A DNA stretch of 64,000 nucleotides from Bryum argenteum (GCA_037043015.1 CM073328.1:13923495-13987494), one strand, 5' to 3'. Shown: positions 9,938 through 23,078, counted from the first letter of the stretch. The notes: generated from the sequence alone by a model not told the origin. Made by a program: numbers and translations.

Positions 9938-12900
9938 TCAGGAATGCAAGAACGGATTGGGATGTTGAGCATCAATTCTCTCAACCACCATGTCAGGAGC
10001 ACTGAAGGGGCTCTGAGGATTAGCTTGAGTGTACACATTCACATCCCAAACATACTCAACAGGGTCAGAGGGAGCACAGTCTTGCAACATAACAAAGCCA
10101 GAGGGAGCTCGCTTGGGCAGCACGGGCACAAATCGATTACCTTCAGGAAATTGGACATACTTCACCTGTGCAGGCACAACACGAGTGGGATTCCAAAGCA
10201 ATTCCGAGGTAAGCTCCCGTTCTTCCTCCACGTTCACCTTCGTCTCTCCTCCTTCCCTGCTGCCAAGATCTTCTTCTGCATTTCGTGACGATTCCCCAGT
10301 TGCCAAGCTCGTGGCCAGATCCGACCTTAATTGCGTCCATGACTTCACCATCCCCTGGCCGCTGCTTGAATGAAGCTTCTTTGTTGCTGGGACATAAGAT
10401 GTGCTTGCTTCCTGCATGACAGCTTTTAAATCGTCGTGAGCACGAGCTCGTTTCGCTCCCACGGAGAGCGCAGTGGCTCTCGCCCTGGTGGTGGTGGTGG
10501 TGGCGGCTTCCACAGGAGCATTCCCCGAAGGATAAGCAAACATGAACGGGGGTGCTGTAGAGACAAAGCTGAACTTCGGAACTTTAAGCTCCTCAGTCAA
10601 GCCGATGCACGCCGTGGGGCAGAAGGAGAGGCTGATGAAATAGATCAGAGGGTACCAGTACCAAAACTGACAGAAAACCGCCATGCCAACAGTTGCAGTC
10701 ATACGACAATGGCCATTTCGTGACCTCAACAGAATGTTAACACTCCTTCCTCCAGCATCAAGTATGCCTTGTGCCAGTATAGCTCCCATCTTCGTCATAG
10801 GCTCCTCGTACCTGTCCCTGATAAATCCCTCGATCTGACCCCGAAACGGGTCCGCGTGATGCTGCATCAACACCATAGCCATGCCAATGAGACCACCTTG
10901 GCGAACGAAGTCAATTCCATCGCTTAGGAGAGGCTGGAGTAAAGCTATGGCGCGCTTGGAGGCTGTCCCAGCACAGGAGATTCCAAGAGCAAGAGCAGCT
11001 CCATAGCGCACATAAGCGTTTGTGAGACTCTGCAAGGAGAGAGACGACCTTTGGTGTTTGCTCAGGTTGTGTGCAGAGAACGAATCCGAGTGCAATCACT
11101 GCTGTTCTTTTCACATCGTCGCTCACATCGGAAACTGCGTGATGGAGGAGCCTTCGTATGGCGGTCGTGTTTGCAGTTCCTCGGTACGCCATAGCCCAAG
11201 CAAACATGCCACCATATCGAAACACTGGGTTATGATCCCTCGTCATTCTCTCTATCAAAGGATCAGCTTCGTTCTCGCGCCCGTATACAGTCAAGGCGAT
11301 TCCGAGCACCAGACCCCGCGTGATCTTCTCGTGCTGAGTCTCTTTTGCGTAAGTAAGCATCTCTCGAGCTTTATCAGTCCCGGAGCCGACATAGAGCAAG
11401 CCCATAGCTATCCCTGCTGCTTCACCAGCAACTGCACTATCCTTGTACAGTATCTGTTTCGTTTCCTCGTAAAGCTCCTCATCGGCGGTTCCCAGGCCTG
11501 CGAAGCCGATCCCCAAGCAGGCTCCGTGTTGGATTACTTCGTGATTTGCGTTTCGGAGGCAGTCCACCAGGAAGTGACGGACGCTCGCTCCGTGGTTGGC
11601 GTAGATGAGGCCCAGGGCATAAAGCGCCCCGCCTTCGGAGAATGGACTGCCTCGGTGTTGACGTAAGTAGGCGGAGAGAAGTGCGATTCCTTGTTGTAGA
11701 TGGCCTCTGTAGATCACTCCTAATCCTGCTGTTGCACTGAACTTCGCCCAGTTTGTTGAGGTTTTCAACCAGTCCAGATTCTCCCGCAAGAATGTGTCTA
11801 CTGTTGTGCCGGCGTGTAGCAGGGCGTTCGTGTAGATCGTTGCGCCGTGGCAGATGCTGTTGCGGGTTTCTAATGATTGCTTGATTGACCTCAAGATCAT
11901 CAGGTCAGACCTGCTCCATCACAAAAGTTTGTCAATTCCTCGATGGGTTTCAAATGCAGTGTTCTTTTCTGATATATTGGTTCACTCGTTTTAAAAACCT
12001 TGATCGTTTAGGAAAGCATCTCTCACGTTTAAATTAAATGCAGGCTTCTTCTCTGATTCTATGATGTACTGGTTCATTCGTTTGATCTACAAGGGGTAAG
12101 TCTTCTGATGCTGTAGGTATGGGAAATGTCTCGAACCTGTTGTTACTGCGTAGGAAATGGAGATACAAATTGATGGGGATGTCGCCAGTGAGAATGCCCT
12201 TGAGCTTGTTCAAGCTCTCGATACAGGAAGAGTTCATTTGTTGCCCTCGACTAGATGAGCATCCTACTTCCACATCGCCCGCTGCAGCACAATTATCAGC
12301 ACCCTCAGCAGCTCTGGGGATGGCAGCAGCATCAGCAGCAGCAGCATCCTGAAGAGACTCTTTCACTCTCGTCAAGAAGATTTGATTCTCATTCTCGAAC
12401 AGGTCGAACGCCACAGACTTGATAAGCCACCAACGTCGAGCTACCAAGAATCAACTGCTGCAAAACCTCCGCAACTTGTTGAGGCTCGTCAAGCAGCATG
12501 AGGCATTGACAGAGGCTGAGATAATCCGGCTCAGGCAGCTTCTGGTAGTTCTCCACCAGCAGCCGAAGCACCTCCCTCCGAAACTCACGAGAGTTTACGA
12601 ACGTCTGTGAGAGTTTGAGGCAGTAAGTTAATCTACTCCCCGGATTCCTGCTTCGAGTTATAGCCTCCTCCAATTTATCCAACCTCCGGCACTCAAGTGC
12701 AATCCCAACGGCCTGCTCCGACTTCCCATCAAGCAGGCAGCGATCCAGCACCCTGTCCACTACAGCAACAAGCCTGGGATCGAGAGAAACTCCCTCCTCT
12801 CCCTTCTCCAACCTCAAGTTCATTGAAATGTACTCATCGACAGATTTCGCCACAAGCGTTTGGACATACTCCGATCCATCTGAGATATTAAACAGGGAAG

Positions 12901-13264
12901 CTGCTCCGAGGGCGTATTGAAGAGCTTCACTAAGCTCACCGAGGTGGAAGAAAACCTTGGACGCCACCAGAGCTGCCAATTGGCGATGCTCGAAGTTGTC
13001 GTCTTCGTATAATTCCTCGATCTGGGCGATGTTGGTGGAAATCTCTGGCCAAAACTGGTCCATAATGATATTGAGGTTATTCAACGCATGGAGCTTGAGA
13101 ATTGGGTGCTTCTCTTTGAGCATGTTGAGCAATCCTTTGGCAGTGCTAACGGGCACCGGAGGTTTTGTTTTTACCGGTGTGGGATTCCGCAATGAGGCTT
13201 CTGTTGAGGAGTTGAGCAGTTTTTTTCGTTTCCTTCCTCGTCTCTCCACCTTCCCTTTTCCCAT
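9938..13264 (-). CDS. RPN2: 26S proteasome regulatory subunit RPN2/PSMD1-like, with two apparent frameshifts
   Basis: RPN2 (PSMD1) is the large PC-repeat scaffold of the 19S base. The N-terminal block matches it ([54 protein letters not shown]), as does the PC-repeat core ([65 protein letters not shown]) and the C-terminal [15 protein letters not shown]. One clean intron (11911-12136) restores NNRSDLMIL across its junction. Two breaks are visible: near 12,408-12,425 extra bases (one G, or four) shift the frame just before [10 protein letters not shown], and near 11,017-11,030 one extra A shifts it before AYVRYG. Both are in short runs, so sequencing error and recent pseudogenisation are both possible. 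The ATG at 13264 gives an unusual basic extension ([12 protein letters not shown]) before the usual start of homology at residue ~45. The C-terminal linker is Thr/Ala/Arg-rich. Gene identity is sure; functionality is not. Confidence 0.85.
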
Positions 13265-14479
13265 GTCCACAGGAGGATACCGGGTCTTGGAACTTGCTAT
13301 AATAATCTCACAATCGTTGTGGCTTCATGGCAAGCCTTTTGTGCAATCCTTTGACGAGTTTTGTGGAGTTTCGGGAATCTGTGTAGAAGAGGAGGCAGAA
13401 GAGTAACCCTAATGCTGCTGCCGGGGATACCCCCATGAGAGAATCAAGTAGCAACGTGAGCATCATTGTGTCAGTGATCATCAATCCAAAACCCTCGTTT
13501 TTTGAAGAAGAGTTTTTTGTTATTGCAGGCACCAGATTCCAAATGACATGCTTCTCCTCCAGGGTCGGTGTTGCAGAGGCTTCAAATATAATCACTCAGC
13601 TTTGTTGTGAGTATGTCTGCCTATTCGGTGTTGCTCGAGGTTTGGTGAGCCTTGGACCAGGAAGTGGAATCATACTCGTCAGTAAGTTACAAAGTGAATG
13701 CTCAGGGTGCTGTTTACATGGTGCCCAATCTTCGTCAGTCCAATTACTGTGGTCCACTCTAAATCCCTTCAGCTAGCTCAGAAGTTCCATTAAAATGATT
13801 CAAAAGTTCGTGAAGAGTGGCCTATGCCATGCACTAATTTAACATTGAGGTGGAAGTTTATTTGCAGCGAGGTTGTGGATATGCCTCCTTGTATGGTATC
13901 AACCTTCAAACTCTTCCTCTGATTTATTATTTTAATTAATTCTTTTAAAAAAAAAAAAAAAAAATCAGTCAATGTATCATTGACTTTTACTCTGATTTCA
14001 TGGTGCATGTTTGTCCAGAATATGGTTTTATTGTGCAAAGTTTAATCTCAAATTTCGCCCTTACGTGAATGCATTTGAAATTTGAATAATATGTTAACAG
14101 CTTTTGTTGTACAGGCATTGAATCTCTCAATTGTTTTAATCGCCTCTTGTATAAAAGTTTTGTATAAAAGTTTAGGATGCTTAATGATTACACCACCTCT
14201 ATCTATAATAGAATGTGATAGGAGATTGGGTCTCATGACAATATGGTCCATGGCAACCTTAAGAAGAGTGACAATACAGTGAGAGGAAGGGTGACATAAA
14301 ATAGATTTGGAGGTCTGATGACTCTCTGTAGCTCCTACCTGGGCACCCTTCACTATTCTCTCAAAGAGGAAGGAATGATATATACTAAAGAGGGAGAAAA
14401 CACAGAGGATATAGAGGTTGTAATTGTGATTTAAGGGATGACATTACATAAGTCTTGGTATAAAGGTTGTAATTGTTAT
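13265..14479. other. 5' flank of RPN2 and intergenic DNA
   Basis: This is the upstream region of the RPN2-like gene. Open frames on both strands lack recognisable motifs, including a minus-strand 101-codon frame at 14,048-14,353. A poly-A tract lies near 13,948-13,966. No defined promoter element could be assigned. Confidence 0.3.
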
Positions 14480-14483
14480 TTAA

Positions 14484-14743
14484 CCCCTAAAGGTCCTTGA
14501 TACAAAATTGTTTAAATTATAAAAAAGAACCTTCTTCTACTTCATGTGCAAAGAAACTCAATCTAAGCATTGATTAGAAGATCCAACCGTAGGATCTTGA
14601 AGTTAACTTGACCCTTTTCTCGAATGTCAAATTTGAACCGTTAAATTTTCTCCAATTTTGAGATTATAATGGTCAAAGTTGGCTGAATTTTCTCCCTGCG
14701 GAAATTCCAAAAAGCGATTTCCGCTTTCTTGGACCTATAGGGG
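14484..14743. mobile_element. TTAA-flanked piggyBac-like MITE, copy 2
   Basis: TTAA at 14480-14483 precedes CCCCTAAAGGTCCTTG, and the right end (reverse complement CCCCTATAGGTCCAAG) precedes TTAA at 14744-14747. TTAA target sites and ends opening with CCC are the signature of piggyBac transposons. The 260-bp interior has no coding frame and shares 'caaccgtaggatcttgaagt' with the copy at 20,879-21,140. Confidence 0.6.
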
Positions 14744-14819
14744 TTAAGGGGTGACATTAGAGAAATGAAGACTAGGAGATGTATGTATTGTGAAATTCCA
14801 CTGTATATGACATACACCT

Positions 14820-16464
14820 TAGTAAGTATAGTATATAAGTATGTTAAAATATCACATCTTTTTCCAAATACTTCTCCATATATAGTTCTTTTTCCTGTAC
14901 AATGAGTGCATTCACTTTTTACTAAATACTAAGCTTGTAAGTTTTAGATCACAGATATTTATGAAGTACACCCCTAAATTTATTTTTAAATCAATTAACC
15001 TTCTCGGCCCTTTCCAACAATAATAGTAAGATCAAAACACCTAAATTTTACTTCTTAGATTTCAAACATGCCTAAACTAACAACACCAATTAGCAAGTGG
15101 GGCAAGTAGTAGTAACGTAATTTTGAGGCAGTGTAGGATATAGTTGCTCTCATTAAAATGTAATCTTAATTATACCATTCTCAAATGTGATTAAACACCC
15201 CTACATACAAAGAACTCTCTTGCCTCTAGCATGGGGTTGTATAGGGCCAAGTAGTTACCTATACATAAATAATTAATTTTGGTTGGGGTCAAGTGCCCTC
15301 ACTTGTAAGTGAGTTTTTAAGAACAAGTACGGTTGAGAAGGGATGAGAATCAAATATACAACTTCAAATCATTGAGGCACTATATTATGCACACATTTTT
15401 TTATATTCAGGAACTTTATGATTTGAGATTGTCTATATGATACTATGTATAAAGCAGAGTGTTTATCTAAAATTTGGTCATTTGATTGAAAGTGAAACTA
15501 AAATGGCCCTAAAGAAAATTCTCAAAATGATGAAAATATATGCTTAAATTGAGTTGAAGATTTAAGAAATAAGTGCATTTCTAATAATAAGCTTGGAATG
15601 AGAGATCCTACATTGCTATTATTGTTTCACCATACAGATCTTGAGCTATATTGAGTCAAAGTTTCTGTTTTTATAAAAATAACATACCTTTTTTAACCGA
15701 ATTGAGGTTGTACACTTTCTTAATTTAGACAATTCAACTATATGAATAGACAGACAAACTTGAAAAAAATCACCAATGTGGTATAAAATTTCAGAGTTTT
15801 CTCACTACTTGCTTCAATGTTATGCAACAAAATTTGAAGAGGCTTCCGTGTGACTCAAAAGAACTTGTGCATTTAAGGGTGAAATATCAAATCTAGAGAG
15901 TTCTTTTTTCTTTTTATGACAAGATTTCAAATATCATCCATTTGTTTAACCCTTGAAGCCAAGGAGTTTGGAAAAAAACTTAGATGTGTTATAAAAGATG
16001 CAATGCATGTGCAATTCTTATGAAGTTTCGCTCAAAAGACAACATGAAGATCATAATGCTTAAATCATATTGCTACGGTGAAATTTCTCAAACCAGTAAC
16101 TCTTAATCTACAATGTATTGAAGAGGGTAAAACTTTGAAAGTCATTAGAAAATAAACTTTCTATTACTAGTAGTTGGAAATTAATGTGATTGGCTAAAAT
16201 ACATATCACATGATAATATAGAGAAAGGCCGCACATGACCCAAGAGAAACACCATTTTTTATCCAAAATAGTAAGTTTTTCAACTCTAAGGAAACCTTGC
16301 CCTGTTTGTGTTTGAAGGCTATTGGTGAAAAACTCTATGAATTTAAACAAGGTTCCATAAATTGAATATGGTTTTCAACTCACCAAACTTCTAGAAAGTA
16401 GAAAAAAATTGAAAAAAAACATTTTTTATACAAAGGTGGTACTTCATTACAAACAAGTATCTTA
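14820..16464. repeat. Diverged segmental repeat block X (copy 1)
   Basis: Non-coding, AT-rich DNA that recurs as 34.2-37.35 kb. For example 'ataccattct...acacccctac.tacaa...actctcttgc.tctagcatgg' at ~15,175-15,240 matches ~36,135-36,200, and 'gaggcactatattatgcacacattttttat' recurs in both. Divergence by eye is considerable, with many indels. No gene is supported. Confidence 0.6.
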
Positions 16465-16468
16465 TTAA

Positions 16469-16747
16469 CCCTTATACGTCCCTAGTGTTGCAAAAACGAC
16501 ATTTTGGATGAAGGGAGGAAACTTTGAAATGAAAATAATAGTTTTTTGTAACGTGTTTTACGCACTGAAATGATTTGGTATTGAAATCTGTAAGGTCCCA
16601 TAAGTCAAGTTTTGGTCCAAATGATTTACAACAAGTCTATCACAAGTTTGTGCGGTTGAGATTTGAATAACCAATCTTTATATTCATCTATGTGACTTTT
16701 TTCAAAAATAATTTTTTGGCTATAAATGCCCCAAGGACGTTTGGGGG
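16469..16747. mobile_element. TTAA-flanked piggyBac-like MITE, copy 3
   Basis: TTAA at 16465-16468 is followed by CCCTTATACGTCCCTAG. The right end reads as reverse complement CCCCCAAACGTCCTTGG and is followed by TTAA at 16748-16751. It is 279 bp and non-coding. A left end of the same subfamily (TTAA then CCCTTAATTGCTCACG) occurs at 18,921, but its right end could not be placed. Confidence 0.55.
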
Positions 16748-17539
16748 TTAAACCAATACCTCATATGCTTGCTATACTTATTTAATTCCTATTCATATTT
16801 TCCGCTTTATGTCTACTTACAATTTTGTTTAATAGTTTAAATAAAATACAATGAAATATTTGATCAAAGTTTCAAGGGGCATGGTTTGTGGAAGTCATCC
16901 CAAGACCTAATTAGTGTTACAATAGCCAACAACAAGAACTTTGTGTTTCAACCGAGAAAGTAGTCATACCTACTTAGTGCAAATAAGGTGAGATGTTGTT
17001 TTTATCATGAAGTGTCAATATTTCATTGATCCATGGTATTCTCCTTCTGACAATGTTGTAACTATCATTCTCTTTTGAACTATCATTTGCTTTTCTATCA
17101 ACTATCATACGAAGTTGGAAGGTGTCATAGTTCCATGAAGCCAAAATCACTATTCCGTTAAAATGGCGTTAGTCCTGTAAATGGTGCGTTTTGAGGTGGT
17201 TAAAATGAAAAGATAATATTGGTATTTGTTGATTTTTGACATGAAAGGCCATTTTTGATATGAAACACCGTTCGTAAACAGTAATATTCAATATCTTCAA
17301 TGGCCGTTCAAGAATATTGCCATTTGACCACGATCAAAGGTCAAGAACCATAAAAAAGGTGTGATGTTATGGAATCTTTGTAGATAGAATAGGAAATTAA
17401 TTGATATTACAGAGGACGTGTGGGATGTTAAAAAACGTGTCACTTTGCAACCATAAATATTTCTGAACTTGAGTTTAAAAATATGCTTGTTAAATGATAC
17501 GGTTTAGGACACGGCCAGAATAGCTCATGAGGCATTCAG

Positions 17540-20500
17540 TAATGAGGTAAGTAAGAAACTACATCTTTAAAACTTTGAGGCATTATATTATGCACACAAT
17601 CTTTATATTCAAAGATTTTATTCTTTGCGACTATGTAGATGATAATACGTATAAAGCATGACCTCAAGATAGTTTCTCAAAACGATGAAAAGAAATGCTT
17701 AAATTTGAGGTAAAAATACAAGAAATAAGTGTAACACAAAAGTATAAGCTTGGAAAGTTTAAATCCTAAATGACAAGTATATCATGACTAGTATATCATA
17801 GTACGTGCAAGAGGTGGGTCGTATCCACGAACGTTGTTCATAATTTTGTTTTTACTTGTTCATGTTTTTTATATCACTTGGACAAACTTTGTTAATCAGT
17901 ATCCTAAAAGGCTAATATATCAAGAACATATACTCCTAAAATCATGAACAAAGTTTGTCCAAGTAATAACAAGTATGTCTTAACTTCATATGATTAAATC
18001 TGCATGTAAATCACAATGTTATCAAAAGACAAATCCTTCCCGTTATGTGTCACTTCAATTCAAAAGTGCTACGATTACATATTTAATTTTGAAAGAACAT
18101 GAAAGGTTTACAAGAAACGCATCTTTCATTCTAAACATATGTCCAATATTACATACTCAAAACAGTTGATGCGATCTAATATTAAATTCTCTCAAATCCG
18201 TTTAATCCATGGAAGGTCATTTATGAAACAAAATGAACTCAATATCCATAAAGGCTTGTGATCTCAACACCACGTGAGTGCGAAGGAGTCCCAAGATCAT
18301 ACACTTTCTCCACATTGTCTTTGAGGTTTAGAATTTTTGATTTCAATCTTGTTATAAAGCTTTGCTTACAAGAAAGGAACACCTCCATCTTTCACCCTGC
18401 TCCCAACATCCTTCTTTCTCATTTTTTCCATGTTCATCGTAGCTCATTTCTTTTAGGTCAGCTTGATTGTATTTCACATCTCCAAGTTTCCATGTTGTGC
18501 ATGCTAGCTCAACGAATCCAAACTCAGAAGTGAAGGTGATGCTAGATTCTATGGTAAGAAGGATATATCCTCTCACACCTATAAAGGGCACAATTTCTAC
18601 ACAAGTTGCATCACACTTCTACCCCTTGCTTGCAATCAATCCACTTGCCAATCATTTTTTTCATTCCTATATTTCACCGTCTTCGGTTGTTGTAACTATG
18701 GGAGTCGTATGCATGAGCTTCATCTTACTAATGACCATCATAGACATGGCCACTAGGGATAAAAATTGCATGCCTACTTCAAGATGAGTTAAAATCTCTT
18801 TAGAAGTAGCATGCATAAAATATGAAACTTCATGATATGAAGTAGACATGGACTCCCCCCGGAATTGCTCGAGCTCAATGTGATCAAGATTTTCTAAACC
18901 TTCACACTAGCCTTGAAGTCTTAACCCTTAATTGCTCACGATGTCGGAAAACGGCATTTTGGATGAAAGGCAGAAACTTTAAAGAGCCACAATTTCTTCA
19001 TCTATAGTCCATTTTGGACCAAATTACTTGAGTTGGGTCGCAAATCAAGTCAATTTTGTGTGGTAAAAGCTGCATACCTACAAGATGAAGTAAAAATAAA
19101 TAGCATGTTTTAGTAAAGGCAACTTTTGTTTTCGGGTTTTCAAACATGGGGCATGTTTTACCATTGCAAGCCAATTATGTGAGATCAAAAATAGTTTTAC
19201 TGGAACAAGTTTTTTTATAGCCATCATCTCAAGATAAATTCTAACAACTTTCTAATTAAATTTTTTTTGACGAGAATAATTCCAACATAGGATGTTTCTA
19301 CAAGAAAAAGAGTGACAAGATAGATGGTTTTTGAGGAGCTTTATCTCCATCATCCACCGTTGGACTTCAAATTTGTTTCTTGATATGGATTCCAATTCAA
19401 GTCTTGTATGAGTGCTAGAAGACTTGATTCAATCAAGGATTTTTGAAGATAAGACAAGAATATGAGAACTAGGGGGTGCAAATTTGGACTAGTTTTTCTT
19501 CGCAAAGTTTTTGGCAATTATTACCATTGCAAGGCTATTATATGAGACAATAATCTTTTCGATGAATTTTTTTTTTTAACAAGAGTGTTGCTTAGATGAA
19601 TTTGAACAACTTTCTAGTAGTAAAGTTTTCCATACAATAGGTAAGTTAGTAGCATTTTTTCGTCAATGTGAAAATGATAAAATTTTATAGTCATATTTGA
19701 GTATTGATCTGCTATGATCTCACAACCTATGAGACCTTATGATTCCAAATTGTGATCCACATGAATCTAAAACAACTTTATTCCAAGATTGTACGGTTGA
19801 GATCTAGAAATGTCCTCGTCATTATTTAGGCTCATGACCTTGCCTTGTGTGTTTAAGGGTAAAAGGTCAAAGTTTGAGTGTGCCCACCATCGTACCACTC
19901 TTTTATATCTTGCTTTTGATCTTCATGTGTACCTTCAACCCAAGGTACCCTCAACCCTTAACCCTTCAAGGACCAAGCGTGGTTTTGAGCCTTCAAAACC
20001 AAAAACTCAATTTTTTGACCACTTTGTGCAACTTGAAGTATGATTCAATCATTTTTAAATTTTTTGGGATTTCCATCCGTAAGATCTTCAAAATAACTAT
20101 GTGTACTAACAGCATCTCAAATTCAATAAGTTAGATCTTTACCATTTGTGAAATCGTTAAGTGATGAGAAAGTTTTCTTTGCGATATTTTGAAGCTTGCT
20201 CTTGTAAATTTTGGAGGCTACCCTTGTTAAATTGGTATCTATATTGAGTTGGGGTTTTAAAAACTCAAGTAGTCACTTGGTTATGAACTTATTTTCAAAA
20301 AACATAAAAAAAAACGACTAGATTTAAACTTGCATGAACAACCTAGCCTTGAACAATATTTACTTTAATCCCTTCATCTAAGCTCCTAGATCGCAAAAAC
20401 CAATTTTTACAACCTTGTTCCTTGGGATGTTAAAAACAAATTCAATGTGATTACAATCTTGCCAACACAAAGTTTACTTCGTCTTCCTTTCAACAGCTTC

Positions 20501-20870
20501 AATCTTCCTCTTACAAACAAGGTATCCTTAAAAGTTTAAAGTTCAAATGAGTCCACATTCCGCAATCTTGCCAACACATAATTTAGCCTTGTTATTAATT
20601 TCGAGTATGAAGTTCCCTCTTAGAGCTTCACATCAACCTTGAAACCTTTAATGGTTACGTGCCTACAATGTTGACTACACAAAATATACTTTGAGACCTT
20701 TCAAAACTTCACTTTAACCATCAAATTTGAACCAACATGTCCAGTAAAGTTCAAATTCAACACATCTATTTTCGATAAGCTAGTTTGGACCTGTGGCTTT
20801 CTCCACCAAGCTTTCGGAGCCTAATCTTGGCCGCAAATACTCCTGTACACGACATAAACAAACAAACATA
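17540..20870. repeat. Diverged segmental repeat block Y (copy 1)
   Basis: This block reappears in the same order right of the CACTA element (46,475-48,900). Examples are 'aatatccataaaggcttg' at 18,241 and 47,021, and the following 'acaagaaa.gcaacacct.catctttcacc' stretch. Inside it, arms of 18 bp (ACTTGGACAAACTTTGTT at 17,876-17,893 and its complement at 17,947-17,964) form a hairpin with a 53-base loop. Short open frames on both strands lack motifs. Part of its right end (20,440-20,870) also matches 31,040-31,510. Confidence 0.6.
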
Positions 20871-20878
20871 TATGTCAA

Positions 20879-21140
20879 CCCCTAAAGATCCACGATGATT
20901 TAGAAGCTTGAAACCCCAACACTGACCACTATGTACTAATGGGGGTACGTTCAATATTTTTGGAGATTTTTGATAATTTCAACCGTAGGATCTTGAAGTA
21001 TACCACCATTGGTAGTAGTGTGAAAATTTTCAACCGTTGGATCATCACTAGATGTGAGATTGTAACATTTGAAGTTGACTGTAAAAAAATTTCTGACCTT
21101 GATGGTAAAAGCCGAATCGGTGGCCGTGGTCGTTTAGGGG
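20879..21140. mobile_element. TTAA-flanked piggyBac-like MITE, copy 5
   Basis: The left flank is TCAA (20875-20878, one base from TTAA) and the right flank TTAA (21141-21144). Ends read CCCCTAAAGATCCACG and, on the other strand, CCCCTAAACGACCACG. The paralogous sequence at about 31,495-31,520 runs 'aaacaaacaaacatatg..gtaaccatcac' without the element, which looks like an unoccupied site. Confidence 0.65.
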
Positions 21141-21179
21141 TTAACCATCACTCCAAGGATGTGTTACTCTTAATGTGAT

Positions 21180-22090
21180 TTGTCACATCCTTTGTTATGA
21201 GAAGCGAGTTGTTGCTTTTTGTATCTAGAGGTGTGCAATGTGAAAAATTATTGTAGAAAGTAGAGTTAGGACGATGAGGCTTTGTTGTGAAGTAACACAG
21301 AGTTTTCGTCCCCCACCTATTTCAATAAACTCAATTTAATAAGGAGATGATATTTGACCCATGTACATTAGTTTAAATTTTTTCTAAGCTTAAATCTGAA
21401 ATAAATCTAGCATTGAGGTTTTTGTTTAGGAAATAAAGTGGTTGAATGGGCAAAATCGACGATCAAGGATGACGTCAACAAGCAGAGGAGGGTAGCTTCA
21501 CAAGGCCTCAAGAGTCAACCATGGGCGGCGGTTTGAGAAGCGAGTTGAACCTACCACCGCATAGTTGAGGCGTAGGAGCTTTACATCATCCTCTTCGTCC
21601 CTACCCTCCTCCTTGGCTTATTAACATCATTGCGACCGCCGATGACTTTACAACAAGCTGTATCTTCTAATATAGAACTCCAAATTAAAATTTGCTTCAA
21701 AATAAGAATTGATAAATGCACTACGCGTTTAATATAAGATCATTGTCAAATTGAGTAGAAGGTGGTTGAAAAGGTGAGGATAAAAACTTCGGAGTAATTT
21801 CTACTTGTTTTTACAATGACAGTTTGAAATTGAGAATAATCAAGGTGGTGAGACCATCATAACACAAATGCGGTGTGGAATAACTACAGGTTGTTGACCT
21901 TAAACGCTCAAGCAAGCCCAAGGGGTTTTATTCTAAGAGAATCTCTGTAGCTTTAATTGTACTCATCTTGTACTTATATTTTGACGTTGAATTGGTAACC
22001 TTCTTATGATGCATTCAAAAAGTGATATTTCACAAATCAAATCACAAATTGTATAAGTGATTTTGAGCTTTGGAAGGATTGTAGTAGGTA
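21180..22090. repeat. Dispersed repeat with tRNA-like segment, copy 1
   Basis: This ~0.6-0.9 kb unit is shared with 25,255-25,860, 31,560-32,110 and, inverted, 49,620-50,160. It contains 'gatgatatttgacccatgtacatta' and 'gaactccaa...ttgatctgcttc'. On its minus strand lies a tRNA-like stretch with B-box GGTTCAACTCG at 21,541-21,551. No protein-coding content was recognised. Confidence 0.6.
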
Positions 22091-23078
22091 GGTTAGGATT
22101 GTACAATGGGGTAAAAATCAGAATGTCGTTTTTTACTCTGCAGGGAGAAAAATTTAAGCACTGCCAAATTTGAAAGCTCCTGAGAACTCCAAAATTGGTA
22201 CTTTATCACGAAATTAAAAAAAAAAAAAAAAATTATCTTTAAGTTAATTTCATGTATGCCAAATTTCAAGGCCAAAAGTTTCACCGAAAAAAAGCTATTC
22301 AAAATCTACTAACATTGGTAGTTGCGGAAATATTTTCAGTCCAAAGATTGAATAAAGTTTTTATTACCATGAAATTCTTGGACCAAAAACCTCTTTAGGT
22401 TAAGAACATATGAATAAAAAATTCAAGGCCAAAAGATTAATACAAATAAAGAAATCCACAATCTACCAACATGTGTAGTTGTCGGAAACGAATGGAGGAA
22501 ACCATTTTGTTGCTACCAACTTTGACACCCTCCCCACGGTTGAGAAATTGTCTATTTACCATGAAATTTTTGGCACAATATGCTCTTTATGATGCCAACA
22601 CTCATTCCGAATTTCAAGGTCAAAAAATCTATATATTTAAAAAAAAATACAATCTACCAATGTGTGTAGTTGTAAGATACCTTTTATCAAAGATATTGAA
22701 ATGGTTGAAGTATGTCATACAATCATGCTTCTAGATTGAAATTCTCAAGATGATGCAATCTCTAATCATAAACGCTTCTAAAAAAATCAATGATAGCCAA
22801 ATCTAGTTGTGTGCACTTGTCACATCTCAAAAAGTGCACCTGTTCAAAAATTGGAGACCATACATACATGAAGAAGTTTTTTTCTCTCAACAAGAATGCT
22901 TGCATTTGGAATGGAGCATTATAGGAGGTGGATTTCTGTGGATTGATGAGAGAAACAAGTGATGTTGTATGACATGAGTTAATTGAGAGAATGAGGCATG
23001 GAATGAGTGTATGAGGTATGTGAGGTATATATGGAGTCATGTGAGATAACTGCTAAGGTATATGAGATGCGTGTGGTG
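22091..23078. other. AT-rich non-coding DNA
   Basis: Includes a poly-A tract near 22,207-22,226 and three diverged copies of a phrase containing 'aatctac(c/t)aa..ttggtagttg / tgtgtagttgt' (22,303, 22,450, 22,652), suggesting old ~170-bp tandem repetition. No gene is supported. Confidence 0.35.

Noticed and set aside
9749-10288. Forward 179-codon open frame overlapping the end of RPN2
   Set aside because: Most of it is antisense to well-supported RPN2 coding sequence; the remaining 60 codons have no recognisable motif.
11022-11666. Forward 214-codon open frame
   Set aside because: Entirely antisense to the conserved PC-repeat part of RPN2, so it is a shadow of that gene.
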